This document shows, one piece after another, positions 11,456-22,465 of a DNA stretch of 64,000 nucleotides. Position numbers and translations under genes: made by a program. The stretch is from Cycas panzhihuaensis (lineage: Eukaryota; Cycadophyta): contig CM041465.1 in NCBI GenBank assembly GCA_023213395.1, positions 154,573,741 to 154,637,740 of the forward strand, given 5' to 3'. The first letter of the stretch is position 1. Every line of letters begins with the position of its first letter. Under the pieces are notes generated by a model, which ran no database searches, was not told the DNA's origin, and saw only the letters and a list, made by a program, of their open reading frames with translations.

Positions 11456-11841
11456 TGTTAAAACTATCTAATACCTCCTTAATTTCTTTATATCCTTATA
11501 ATATAATATTCATATTATATATTAATGGACCCTTTATGTAATTAAATCATATTTTATAGTGAGGTCAAGTCCACCTCTTGTGCTATTAAGTCAACCTATC
11601 AAATTATATTTTAATGTTAGTAGATAACTATAAATAATGCCCTGTATCTTTTTACATTAATTTTTATTTAATTTGAATGCATAAGCTCTGCATAGAGGAG
11701 AGCCTATAGTGTGACAAATTCATACATAACTTTGCTAGTATATTTGTTGTGTTATTTATATATTTCCTTTGAATATTTTAATTATTTAGTATGATATACT
11801 TTGATTAGTCAATATGTATTTAGATTCTAATATTTTTATTA
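11456..11841 (+). repeat. 3' LTR of element B
   Basis: Starts TGTTAAAACTATCTAATACC and ends TTTTTATTA, where the terminal CA has become TA. It is 386 bp against 371 bp for the 5' copy, including an insertion near GTTAGTAGATAACTATAAATA. It is flanked by TTTAG at 11842-11846. Confidence 0.93.
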
Positions 11842-11846
11842 TTTAG

Positions 11847-12630
11847 AAGTTGTTTTGACCTTAATACCTTTGATTTGGTCCTTGATAATTTCCTTGACCT
11901 TGATTTCTTCCTCTTCCTCTAGGGGATTACTCTCTTCTCTTATAACTTTGTCCTTAATGATTTTATCTTATCCTTGCCTTTGTGATAAAGACATGCTCAA
12001 CTGTCTCATAGCCTTCTTTCTTTTCTTCAACCGCTAGGAGCATGGCACTTAATTATTCAATTTGGAGGGTACTTAGATTTTTAGATACCTCAATACTAGT
12101 GGCTACTATTTCAAATCTCTTGACTTCTTTAACACATCTCAAGATCCTTTCTAAAACTCTTTGTTCACTTAGCACTTCTCCTAGGGATCTCATTTGATTA
12201 AACAAGTCTTAAATCTTAGTGATAAACTCATTTAGACTTTCTCTAGGTGACATCTTTAGATTTTAAATTTACTTCTAAGTGTTTTTAGTTTAGAGGATGC
12301 TGCTCCTTCATAAATCAACTTAAGGGTATCCCAAACTTCTTTGGATGTGGTAGCTTCACTTACTCTAGGGAAAATGTCATCCTCTAAAGTACAAAATATA
12401 AGGGCCAAAGTCTCATAATCCTTTTTGACATTTTTCCTATAAGCTTATTCTTCATCCTTAGTAGTAGTATCATCAATGTCTTCATATCCCTTGTTGACAA
12501 GTTCCCATATATCTTTTGCTATGAAGATATGCCTCATTCTCCTACTCTAATTAAGTAAATAAGAACCACCAAATTTAAGTACAATTATATTTCTAAGATT
12601 TGTTGCTATTATGAAATATATTACCTTAAA
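11847..12630 (-). pseudogene. Element A gag N-terminal and middle part (UBN2 class)
   Basis: Long readable minus-strand sequence. It includes RMRHIFIAKDIWELVNKGYED, then ETLALIFCTLEDDIFPRVSE, KEVWDTLKLIYEG, SPRESLNEFITKI, SEQRVLERILRCVKEVK and LLAVEEKKEGYETVEHVF, running into an Arg/Gly/Gln-rich tail up to the insertion of element B. This is the classic UBN2 copia Gag, with W-x-L-x-x-x-Y-E-G and the LPxxFxx-type middle. There is one clear frameshift around 12260 and stops at former Gln codons. It joins 4241-4632 across B. Confidence 0.92.
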
Positions 12631-12662
12631 AGTGTATCCTAAAAATATAAATATTCTTGTGT

Positions 12663-13107
12663 GTTATCTACCTAATGGACTTCTAATCTAGAATTATAAG
12701 TATTAGGGTCTCTAAGAAAAGCTCTTAGTTGATGTCTTATCTAGTGGCACTTGCCCATAAGTGGCAAACAAGGGATCCTATATACTAGTGTGTGAACTCA
12801 AGACTCTATATACCTTACTATGTGGGCTATTAAGATGGTCCAAAACCCCTTTGATTTATTGATCCACCTATATGAGACTTATGCATAGTGATAGATCTAG
12901 TAGTGAGAACTTTAAATAACCAAGGCACTCAGCCCGTCCATGTCTAGCTTGGTCTGCAATCTCTAAATATATATCTTCCACTTTAGCCTACCACCTATTA
13001 CACCTTATAGGCAATGGTTTCTTTAGAAAATTAGAGTAAACAAAGGGCATGTGTGAGATGGTAACTTCAGGGATCCTAACCATTCCCTTGTAAGGCTAGT
13101 ATAGATG
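12663..13107 (-). repeat. Shared leader block (A copy)
   Basis: Reverse-complement relative of 6433-6878 and same-strand relative of 39782-40219. Landmarks on the plus strand are ATCTACCTAATGGACTTCTAA, AACCAAGGCACTCAGCCCG and GGTAACTTCAGGGATCCTAA. It lies just upstream of A's gag. LTRs and gag of A do not resemble those of B and C to the same degree, so the conservation of this block stands out. Confidence 0.85.
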
Positions 13108-14540
13108 TGGTTAACTAGGGAATTATCTTTATTAATATTTTAAATTAATGATAATTTTGATAATCTTACTTATAAATAATATTCCCTTCAATAAATAAAA
13201 TTTAAAAATTTGAAAATAAATGAAAGTAAATGAAATGAACTAAAGTAAAAGGAAGGTTTAGATAGCTCTTGTTAGAAAAACTTGATCCAAAAAGAATTAC
13301 TTCAACCTTCGAGAGTACTCCTATAAAAGAACTAGCCAAAAACACTTATAAGTCTAAATAATGGATTGGAACTGTTAATCAATAGTAAATACTATATTAT
13401 AGTATTAATATAAATTGAAGAAAACTAAAAATTTAGCCTTAAAATGATAAGAAAATCCTCAAATATTAATCAAATAAATAGGTTAAATTTAGTAGAATAT
13501 AATTCCTACAAAATAGATCCAAATTAGTCTTAAAATACCTCTAGGCTATAGTTCTCTAAGTCAACTTTTTGATGGTTTAAGTAGTTTTAAAAATGGACTC
13601 TTGGTTGAAAAGTTATTATAGAAATAATAAGAAGACCTATTCATGATCAGAAAATTAAAAGAGGTTAGGTTTAATCCCCCTTAATAATGTAGCCCCTGGT
13701 CATTCTCTATATATGACCACCTACTAATGGGAAAGGGACTCTACAAAGTTTAAAAAATATATAATATAGAAGATAGTTTTTGAAAACATAAAAATTATAA
13801 AAAAGAGTTAAATAGGTGTTATAATCAACCTCGTTTTATAGAAAATGAGGTCATATGGGACTTAAAGGAGGACTATTGACTAAGTCATAGTGGGGCTACA
13901 AACCTTAATTAAAAATTTAATTTAGTTAAATTTAGTAAAAACTATGTAAAAAATTATATTTCAATGAAGGAATATGCATGAATGTTAATGGATCTATGCA
14001 AGTGATGAATTCACTACAAGAAATTAATGAAATACTTATCCAATTGAAATAAAAAGGATGGAAATTAAATGGTCTAATTCTCTTCCACTTTCTTCTCCAT
14101 TTAAACAATGGGACTCTTAAATTAAAATATATTTGCACAATCATTTTTAGAAGAAATTAGTTCCTCTTCTCCATATAATGACAATATTAAAGTAAAATCA
14201 TAGCTTTGGAAATATATGCATGATAGATGATGAACATACATGGAGAACCCTACTCGGGTTGATCCTTATTTATAAATCCAAATGTGACTTATAGCTTCCC
14301 CACTGTTGAAGCTATTTTAGAGTCTTTTGTGATCACAATAGGAACTCTACTTACATTTTCATGCTAGATTCATCACGTTCGACTATAAATCTACATTTGT
14401 AGTGGAAACTTTGCTTGCTTTCTAATGCCAAACAAATGTCATTTGACTACAAATTCTTGTGCATCTTTAAGTGCAATTTTAGCTACATATAAATTGATTC
14501 TTTGTATAATACAATACATGTATCCTTTAAATAGGAAATA
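13108..14540 (-). other. Leader of element A, remaining part
   Basis: AT-rich untranslated leader. Up to about 13740 it still aligns by eye with C's leader (for example the CCCCCTT ... ATGACCACCT stretch at 13674-13740 against 40747-40797). Beyond that the match fades. I see no gene; the minus-strand frame at 13932-14144 has no recognisable content. Confidence 0.6.
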
Positions 14541-14574
14541 TGATTTTAGACGGTTATGACAATGTGATGAAATA

Positions 14575-14841
14575 TTGGAAAAAATCCAAACTAGAATTAG
14601 GTTATGGCATTGTAAAAATGTTGATAATGGTTATGCTTTCCTACCTTGCTTGGCTCTTTATATTGCTGAGAAACTATGGCAAGATATAGAGAATAGGAAA
14701 TTGCTTACAAATCTTCTTGAGAAAAGTAGTGGTGAGGTACCTAATATGGTCTTTGTAGAAGAGAAATTAATGACTCTTAGATATAAGGATTTAAGAAAGA
14801 CGTCTAGACAACAGGAGTCAAATGAGGCTCTAGTTTTTTAG
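14575..14841 (+). CDS. Unrecognised 88-codon open frame inside the leader of element A
   Basis: The frame runs uninterrupted from an ATG for 88 codons, antisense to element A. Its product is soluble-looking and charged (LWHCKNVDNGYAFLPCLALY, EKLWQDIENRKLL, VFVEEKLMTLRYKDL). Its amino-acid make-up looks like real protein rather than translated AT-rich noise, and it lacks the Gln-to-stop decay seen all around it. A's leader is about 0.45 kb longer than that of C, which is roughly the size of this segment. One reading is a host exon captured by the element; another is a separate small insertion. I do not recognise a family and assign no function. It could also be a chance frame. Confidence 0.4.
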   Translation: MEKIQTRIRLWHCKNVDNGYAFLPCLALYIAEKLWQDIENRKLLTNLLEKSSGEVPNMVFVEEKLMTLRYKDLRKTSRQQESNEALVF

Positions 14842-15057
14842 CTGACTAGACCAGAGCTTCTTCATGTGATTAACCTATAACAAAATGAGTTCAAGCAAGA
14901 GAGACTGATACCAAACATAAAAAAAATAATACCAAACAAATATACAATATGAATCAAATATTTATCACACTTTGTGAGCTTTGTAATGCTTTGTAACAAA
15001 GAAATATGTAAATATTTATTTATAATATGCCCTTAAGTCTCTATAATACTTTATAAT

Positions 15058-15069
15058 GCTCTAATATGA
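15058..15069 (-). other. Primer-binding site of element A
   Basis: The minus strand reads TCATATTAGAGC, 9 of 12 matches to TGGTATCAGAGC. All three differences are transitions or decay-type changes, including the CAG-to-TAG change. It lies three bases from the inner end of the 5' LTR. Confidence 0.65.
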
Positions 15070-15072
15070 AAT

Positions 15073-15344
15073 TAAGGGTGAGTAGGAGTCAGAGGGAGCA
15101 TATTATTCTACAAAGGACATGATTGATAACAAATTTATAACATATAAAGGCAGTGCTAAAAAACACCTAAGGGGCTTACGACCCAATATATATAGATAGA
15201 AGTTGGTTGGAAGCCCAACATCTACTGTCTTTTAGTGTTTAAAAACACCATTTAAAAAAATATTATCCATTGAGCTATTTTCGGCTCCACCAACCCCAAT
15301 GTCAATGCACATACAATAATAATTTAAATGAATATTATCTAACA
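15073..15344 (-). repeat. 5' LTR of element A
   Basis: Pairs with 976-1235. On the plus strand it runs from TTAAGGGTGAGTAGGAG to CTAACA, so on the minus strand it begins with an intact TGTTAG. It is flanked by TTTAT at 15345-15349. Confidence 0.88.
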
Positions 15345-15349
15345 TTTAT
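15345..15349. repeat. Target-site duplication of element A, right copy (TTTAT)
   Basis: Identical to 971-975. Confidence 0.85.
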
Positions 15350-16199
15350 CACTTTTTAAAAAGGTATTATTTCTAGAAAGTTCCCTTATCTCAAAGAGAA
15401 TAAGAAGTTGTTTAAGATATTCTCTCATATTATGATAATTTTCTAATGAAGATAAATTAAGTTATTAGATATCATTTCATTATGTTGTGAAATTATCACA
15501 CTTGTTATTATTCCATCCCTTGTGCATTGTAACATTTATTATTTCAATACTTATTTTAAATATAATTTATAATGACTATTTATATTCTCACTTTTAAGTT
15601 TTAATATTTGATAGTACTCAAGACCTTATATTATTATCTATTATTGGAATGCTATCAAAACATGTTCATGGCCAATTAGGGATCTTTATGAAAAGTCCTA
15701 CAATTTTGGAGATGTAAATAATGGAATTTCTAGAAAAAAATTATAAATCAATATGAAAAAAACAAAGATATAAATTTTGGGAGGTTATCATGCATACTTT
15801 AAGGTATATTCATTGAATTTATAAAGTTTTCAATCTTAGTTTGTTGTCAATTATTATCTATGGGCTCAAGTAATCTACTATATCAATGTTTAATGACTAT
15901 TACAAGGGTTATAAGTATCTAAGTACCCTCAAATATTTTCTTATTTAGTATAACTTGAAAGATGCTTTCTATTAAAAGTGGTTTTAATCAAATTAAATGA
16001 TAAGATCATAAATTATTTTTATATTAGTAAGAGGTACTATTATTATCCCTAAACCTCTTAAGTTTTAATTAAATTTAAGAGGTTGTTAGAAAAGATTTAG
16101 GTCTCATAATCACTTAAAATTAGATTCACTAGAAGTATATTTTAGAGATTGGATAATTTTATATAAATCCTTATAGTTAAGATTATCCTTACTAAGTAA
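15350..16199. other. Unassigned AT-rich segment
   Basis: No reading frame, LTR pair or structural RNA that I can support. By position it is either the continuation of element J past A's insertion, or the 5' LTR and leader of gypsy element I. I found no primer-binding site to decide between these. Confidence 0.5.
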
Positions 16200-17339
16200 T
16201 TACATGCCTTCACCACTAAAATAAAAGGTTTCCTTATCAGGATAGATGATGACTGAGTAAATGCGAAGAATGCAAAAAGTAAGCTTCCAATACATTAGAA
16301 TAATCTTATAGGAAAAGTGTAATGAGAGATAGATAGCCTTCAAATAGAGATGAGAAGGATACTCATAAAAGTAGAAGAACCCAAAGGTAAATAAGTTTAA
16401 GGAAATAGGAACCAAGATAATTTCAAGTAACTGCTAGATAGTAATGAATCAAAAAGCCACCTAAGAATGCTTAAGAAGGAGCTAATGAACTTTAGAACAT
16501 GAAATTCTAATTAGAGGATTTTGACCCTAATCAAAGTGTAAAGGTATAGCTTACAGAAATAAAAATATAGTTGAATATTTAGCCATGCTTAACAATAGAG
16601 AATCTTGTTTTCTTATGTCAACCTAAATAAGAAGGCCCTAAATAAGTTGAAATGGTGGTGGGAGGACTATAATGACACTACTACTTTTAGTTACTCTTTC
16701 TTCTTAGTAGCCATGTGTGAAAAGCATAAAGAAACTTGAAATAAAGATTTCTTTACATATCTAACTTGACTATAGCATATGGACTTAATATAATAATACA
16801 CTAACAAATTTTAGACTCTTTAAAATATGTTCCTGACACTGGTAAGAAATTAGGTCTTACTAGAATCATATATAAAGGGACTCAAAGAACACATCTAGTA
16901 TATGCTTAACATTAACCAAGTGGATCATTTGAGCTAAGAAATAACTCATTCAAGGAACATAGAAGCCAAATTTCCTATAACAAGAAGGAAAGCATATATA
17001 AGAAGGAAGAAGAAGAACTTCCAAGGCAAGCCATCTATGGGAGAAGTAAGTAAGGGAGTCAATAAGTGATATCCATTTAGGATGAAAAGGTTAATAACCC
17101 CAAATGAAGAAAAACAAATTAAAAATAATAACATCAATCTAACATACTCTAAATGCATAAAAAATTGGACTCAATTTAAATATATATTGAAATTATATAA
17201 TGATCATCATTGCCCAAAGAATTGATTTTTATGATGAATAAAGAATATGAAATAGGTAGAGATGAGGCCATGAAAGAATCATAAGAAGAAGAAGAAAATT
17301 AAAGAGATATGATTAATGAATTAATGCATGATATATAGC
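16200..17339 (+). pseudogene. Element I gag remnant
   Basis: Poorly preserved plus-strand gag. The most convincing part is around 16870-17060, which reads (I)KGLKEHIQ followed by VDHLSQEITHSRNIEAKF and RRKAYIRR if glutamine-site stops are read through. This has the form of a gypsy retrotrans_gag C-terminal helix ('ARYI-GL') followed by the 'A-x-x-x-E' region. A decayed knuckle (CIKNW ... KLYNDHHCPKN) may follow at 17150-17225. The section before 16700 is too broken to read with confidence. Open frames on the minus strand at 16200-16415 and 16946-17158 are shadows. Confidence 0.5.
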
Positions 17340-17821
17340 TAAATATAAATGGAGTTTAAATCTCACTTTAGGCCATGAGTGGAATAGTCACATCACCAAA
17401 GACATCCAAGTTAAAGGGGCATATCAAGGATACTAAGGTTTCAATCTTGGTAGATAAAGGAAGTATTTATAAATTTATAAATCTAAAGACAACATAGAAA
17501 ACTAGGCTCTATATCACATTATTTGAGTAATTCTAGGTGGATGCATTTGCATTAAGGCTAAAGTTAATATTAATCACTATGCATTTCAGGCTTACATGAT
17601 TATGATATTGATTGGAGGGTTACATATTATTCTAAGAGCATAGTGGATTCAACTATTAGAAAGTTTCCTTATAAATTATAATAAAATATTCATAATTTAT
17701 TAATAAAAAAATAGGTACAAATTAAAAGTACCCTCCAAATCAAATAGTCTCATTACATTGTATACAAAAGACTATCAATGATTATATATAAGGCTAGTTG
17801 TTAGTTGTTATTCTATAGCTA
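17340..17821 (+). pseudogene. Element I retroviral-type protease remnant
   Basis: The plus strand reads ISL*AMSGIVTSPKTSK, then LKGHIKDTKVSILVDKGSIY, then KFINLKTT. This matches the gypsy protease pattern ISLHALTG ... KGxIxxxxVxxLxDxGSTHNFI. The catalytic Asp is kept; the active site reads VDKGSIYKFI where VDTGSTHNFI is usual. Further on, LEGYILF*EHSGFNY corresponds to the LGGYDMVLGAQWI region. The protease cleaves Gag-Pol during particle maturation. Element H interrupts the polyprotein just downstream. Confidence 0.78.
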
Positions 17822-17826
17822 TATCA
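17822..17826. repeat. Target-site duplication of element H, left copy (TATCA)
   Basis: TATCA here and TATTA at 22461-22465 flank the two LTRs. They differ by one C/T transition. Confidence 0.65.
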
Positions 17827-18311
17827 TAGAGAGAAAATATAACCACAGAAGTAATATATTAATAGAAATCTAAACCATAGAAAAATAAATAATATAAATA
17901 AATAAAGTACACAACAAATAACACTAAGAGATTCTAGTTTAAGAATAAACCTTTTATTAATTTGAGCAACAACTAAAGAATTACAAAGATGAAAACCCTA
18001 ACTTTCTTCTCATTGACTCATCAAAGACTTATTTAACCTTCTTATATATATCATTATAGAAGAATATATAGACACAAATTTGCAAGATATTACCTCATGG
18101 GTTTATGATATAATAGGCATAAACCATGGGTTTAAAAAGACCCCCATAAGATACCAATTTTTTTTTTCAAAGCTCATATCCTTAAAACCTCGTATGGGGG
18201 GTCATTGCCCCCTAGATCCTCAATTAAGGGCCTTACCATAGGCCCTTAGACCCTACTAAGGGGCTCAGGTATAACACCTATATTCAATTAATACTTGAAA
18301 AGTATTCAACA
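17827..18311 (-). repeat. 3' LTR of element H
   Basis: Pairs with 21971-22460 (ACACTAAGAGATTCTAGT, CTTTCTTCTCATTGACTCAT, GGCATAAACCATGGG). On the minus strand it begins TGTTGAATAC. Its other end has decayed from CA to TA. Confidence 0.9.
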
Positions 18312-18330
18312 TATCTAATAATCTCCCACT
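18312..18330 (-). other. Polypurine tract region of element H
   Basis: The minus strand reads AGTGGGAGATTATTAGATA immediately before the LTR start. AGTGGGAGA is a common copia plus-strand primer site; it also encodes the C-terminal WEII of pol. Confidence 0.7.
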
Positions 18331-21060
18331 TATTGAACACTTTATATGAAACTTGCATATACAACTATTAAATGCCAAAATCATAAACATTCATTACCTT
18401 TCTATACCATTTGAATCTTTTTGTGCTAATAATCTTGATCAATAAGTCTATAGAATTATCCCATGTAGCAACCTTCTACAAATCCACCTTGTGGTAGTAA
18501 ACTATTTCTCTTATAAAATGGAACTGCACATTAATATTCTTTGATTAAGTATGAATTAAACTTTAACTATCACAATCTATCCTTATAATATCCTACTTGA
18601 AGACAATATTTGTATATAATCTCTATAACTAAACTACTTCTTTAAATATATGAGTAGCTACTATATACTCTACTTATATGCTAAAAAGTTCCACAACTTA
18701 TTATCTTTTGCTCATCCAACTAACTGCATTGCCACAAAGGGTAAAATATACCTAGTTTTAGATCTTCTACTTTTAAGATCTCTAGCCTAATAAGTATCGG
18801 TAAATCCTTTTAGGTTTACTATTCTAGTCTCTATGGGATCTCTTTGTTGGTAAATTATACATTTTGATATAGCTTACAAACACCTAAAATCCTTTTCATA
18901 TCTATCTAACACTCCCTACATAAGTTTGATATTTACCTACTAATTGGTCATTAATATTACCAACTAAAAGTATATCATTAATATGTAAAACCAAAATAAT
19001 AAAGTAATCACATACTAGTTTATAATAAACACAATGATCCACTTTTCTACATATAAAGACATCCACTAATATATATGAATCAAACTTCTAATACCATATC
19101 TTTAGTGACTATTTCAAGTTATATAATGACTTCTTTAACTTCCATACCATATCCTCCTTCCCTACAACTTTAAAACCTTTAAGTTATGACATATAAATTT
19201 CTTCCTTAAGGACACTGTGAAGAAATACAATCTCCACATGTATCTAATCCGCCTCAAGATCATATATAGATACTATATCCAACAAAAATCTAATTGAATC
19301 TACTTTTTCAATGGGAGAAAATATATTACTAAAATCTAGTCCCTTGATTTGGGAATAACCTCTTGCTACTAAGACAACCTTATACTTTTTCATAATACCA
19401 TATACCTAAAACTTCTTAAAAATTATTTGTTATCAATAAGATTTCTACCATTAGTGAGATCTAGCAAATACTATGTATTATTTCTATCCAAGGCCATCAT
19501 TTGATCTTCTATGGCCTTCATCTAGAATTGGATCTACTTTTTCTAAATAGTACCCAAGTCATCATCTACAGTAGATAAAATAAAAGAGGAGTGATGAAAG
19601 TCTTTAGGAATATACATTTTAGGTTGTCTTCTTTTACAAGTTGATCTCCTTAAGATGCAGGGTTCTTAAGGTTAGGTCACCTCCTCACTGGTCTTTTTTC
19701 TTTAGTTGATTCATATTCTGATGTAGAATCTCCATCCCTTATCTCAAACTATACCTTTTTAGAGTCTTCATCTTTTGATTCTTCATCATATTTTAGAAAC
19801 TTGAATTCCTCTCTAAAGAAAGGGTATAAAGTTTGTACCCTTTAACACTATCACCTTAACTAATAAAAATAGTCTTTTATGCCTTAAAAATAAGCTTAGT
19901 CCTCTACATGTTAAGAACAAGCATGAAATTTTCACAACTAAAAACTTTAATATGACCAAGAGATGGCTTCTTACTAGATCACACTTCCTCAGGTGTTTTG
20001 TATACTAACGTAGTCATGAGTGATCTATTTATCAGGTAGCTTGTAATCATCATAGCCTCAATCTAAAATTTCTTCTCTAAACTAGTAGCACTAAGCATAC
20101 TCCTCAATCTCTCTAGTAAGGTCCTATTCATCCTTTTAGCAACTTTATCCTACTATGGTATATAGAAAGTTATCTTTTACCTTGTTATCCCATATTGCTT
20201 ACAGAACTACTTAAACTCCTTTGAGCAAAACTTGTCTCTATTATTAGTCCTCAACACCTTGATTTGTTTATCATTTGATTCTCTACCAAGGCCTTAAATT
20301 AATTAAATTTACTAAAGACCTCATATTTTTGGATGAGAAAGTATAACCATATATTTCCTAAGAAATCATCTATAAATGAGATAAAGTATTTAGATCTACC
20401 AAATGAGGATATATTAATATATCCAAAAATATTATTCTGGACTAGTTGTAGAATACCCTTTACTCTTTTTAACTTATAATAAAACTAACTTGATTTTATG
20501 TTCTATAAATATAATACTCATAGAAATTAAAATCAAAGGATCCATTAATTTTAGAGATGTATTCTACCATACCTTTGGAGAATAAATAATGGAGGCCTTT
20601 CTCTCTAATATGGCTCAATATTTGATGATATAGTATAGTTTTACTAATAAGTGATACCTGAATCTTACTTGTATTATTACTACTTTATGTAATAGCTAGA
20701 CTACAACTGGTAATATATACTCTACCTATATCAAGCTTATATATCATTCTAAATTGGATTCCTTTTGCTAACATAAATATTCCTTAAATTATTTTACAAC
20801 TATCTTTATTGAAAATCAATTTTTTTCATAGCCAAACTCAGAATATGACTCACATTAAGGATAGTTTTAACCTTTTCATCTCTAAACTAAACCTTTATAT
20901 TTTTGTGACCTAAAATTTTATATGGGTCAAAATTTGTGAGGAATACTTCACCTCTATCAATACTTTTATCTTTAGAAAATCACCCCCTATGAGGAGTAAC
21001 ATGAAGTGAGGCACTAGAGTCAATTAACCAAGACTCAACATTTGATAACTTGCCTAAGAT
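18331..21060 (-). pseudogene. Element H pol remnant: protease, integrase, RT, RNase H
   Basis: The integrase is at about 20640-19850; the minus strand reads ALVENQMINK followed by the legible but stop-ridden core and VARMNRT-like region, then LVRSHLLVILKFLVVK (H-L-K-V-F-G). RT is at about 19400-18900; its catalytic box reads HIND at 18974-18985 (for YVDD), so the second-position changes and an Asp-to-Asn change abolish the active site. RNase H at about 18780-18340 includes VEYIVATH, REIVYYHKVDL and LLIKIISTKRF. Stops occur every few codons. Confidence 0.88.
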
Positions 21061-21079
21061 TACTAACTAAACATCTCCA

Positions 21080-21950
21080 TCAACTTCATCTAAATTTTTT
21101 ACTATCGTGGAAGAAGTAGCTTCAGGTGGTTTTCCTTTACAACCTCAAATCAATATTAGCTCTTCAAATAGTTAGTCTTTCTACATCTCTAACATACCAA
21201 GAGGCTTCTACTTAGAGATTCAAAATTTCCTCTAGATTTTGGTCATTTGTTCTTATGTCTTTATTAGTTATAATATAATATTTGACCTCTTACTACTAAT
21301 GTTTCTTTTAAATAATTCATAGAATATTTTTATCTTGTATATTTTCATAACAAGGTGGTAATAACATTGTCAAATTTTAATATTCTAATAATTATATTAC
21401 TAATCATCATCACAAGATTATCCTAGGAATTAGGAAGTGAATATAATAGGGTAATACACTTGTCTTTCTCAAATATTATTATTCCAACTAAAATAAGTTA
21501 GCTCACCAAGGTGTTAAATGTAGTAAGATGATTTAGAACTATATCTTCATCACTCATTCTAAGTGAATACAAGTTTTTCTTAAGAAATAACTTATTAATT
21601 AAGGACTTAGTATAATATGGAGTCCCTAACTTATCCCATAAATCTTTGGTTATAGACTCTATGGTAACATTCAATAATATCATGTTTAAAAGGTATAACC
21701 TTATGAAACAAATTATTGTTTTATCAAGATTATTTTAGTTTTCATAAACCAGATCTGTAGGCTTCACACTTGCCACAACAATCTATTATTCCTTCTTTAT
21801 AAGGATATCTTCCATCTTTATCTTTTATAACTTAAAGTTCTAGCCATTAAACTTTTTGATCTCTATCTTTATAGTGCTTCCTATAATCCTGACACTCAAG
21901 TTTAATATATAAGACTTCTACTTATCAAAGATCTTCCTATAGAAATAAAA
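21080..21950 (-). pseudogene. Element H gag remnant (UBN2 class)
   Basis: The best piece is 21498-21683: SITKDLWDKLGTPYYTKSLI, then LFLKKNLYSLRMSDEDIVLN, then HLTTFNTLVS. This is the typical copia Gag motif A-K-x-x-W-x-x-L-x-x-x-Y-x-x-K-S-L-x-N-K-x-x-L-x-x-x-L-Y. The remaining gag on both sides is stop-rich. A knuckle could not be read with confidence. Confidence 0.88.
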
Positions 21951-21957
21951 CCCTCAT

Positions 21958-21968
21958 CTCTAATACCA
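21958..21968 (-). other. Primer-binding site of element H
   Basis: The minus strand reads TGGTATTAGAG, adjacent to the 5' LTR; one C-to-T change in the CAG triplet. Confidence 0.85.
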
Positions 21969-21970
21969 AA

Positions 21971-22460
21971 TAAAGAGAAAATATAATTAAAAAAATAATG
22001 TATTAATAAAACTCTAAATCATACAAAGAATAAATAACATGGAAAACTAAATACATAACAAAAAACACTAAGAGATTCTAGTCTAAGAATAAACCTTTTA
22101 TTAATCTTAATAATAACTAAAGAATTATAGAGATAAAAAACTTAACTTTCTTCTCATTGACTCATCAAAGACTCATCCAACCTTCTTATATATATTATTG
22201 TAAAAGAATATATAGATATTAATTTATAAGATATTGCCTTGCAGTTTTATAATATAATGGGCATAAACCATGGGCTAAAAAAGACCTACATAAAACACCT
22301 AAATTTTTTTCTTGGGGGCTCTTCCCTTCAAACCCCTCATCTAGGAGGTCATTGACCCCCAATATCCCTTATCAAGGGGCCCTATAATAGGCCTCCAAAC
22401 CCTATTAAGGAGCTTAGGTATGACATCTATATCTATATAATAATTGTAAAGTATTCAACA
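21971..22460 (-). repeat. 5' LTR of element H
   Basis: 490 bp, partner of 17827-18311. On the minus strand it begins TGTTGAATAC at 22460. Confidence 0.9.
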
Positions 22461-22465
22461 TATTA

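Larger units (their letters stand above)
4633..11841 (+). mobile_element. Element B: degenerate Ty1/copia retrotransposon nested in element A
   Basis: Complete plus-strand copia element of 7.2 kb. Order: 5' LTR (4633-5003), primer-binding site (5004), leader of about 1.9 kb, gag (6922-7840), protease-integrase-RT-RNase H (8190-11440), polypurine tract, 3' LTR (11456-11841). LTR and gag sequences show it is the same family as element C (34760-42016), which lies in the opposite orientation. It is inserted in the Gln-rich tail of element A's gag. The LTRs differ at many positions, mostly transitions, so the insertion is not recent. Coding is broken throughout. Confidence 0.95.
976..15344 (-). 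mobile_element. Element A: degenerate Ty1/copia retrotransposon, interrupted by element B
   Basis: Minus-strand copia element. Order on the minus strand is 5' LTR (15344-15073), primer-binding site, leader, gag N-terminus (12630-11847), [element B], gag C-terminus (4632-4241), protease-integrase-RT-RNase H (4240-1240), 3' LTR (1235-976). Without B (4633-11841) and its target duplication it is about 7.15 kb, normal for a plant copia element with a long leader. The LTR ends have decayed (CA to TA in the left copy) but the duplication is perfect. Coding regions carry many stops, so the element is dead. The insertion of B shows that A was present first. Confidence 0.92.
17827..22460 (-). mobile_element. 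Element H: short degenerate Ty1/copia retrotransposon nested in element I
   Basis: Minus-strand element of 4.63 kb. Order on the minus strand: 5' LTR (22460-21971), primer-binding site (21968-21958), gag, protease, integrase, RT, RNase H, polypurine tract, 3' LTR (18311-17827). The internal region is about 3.65 kb, somewhat under the usual copia size of about 4-4.5 kb, so some coding has probably been deleted. It belongs to a different family from A, B, C and D. Confidence 0.92.

Noticed and set aside
16946-17158. Minus-strand frame resembling membrane segments (LLFLICFSSF, FFFLLIYAFLL)
   Set aside because: Antisense to element I's gag; hydrophobic content follows from translating purine-rich DNA in reverse.
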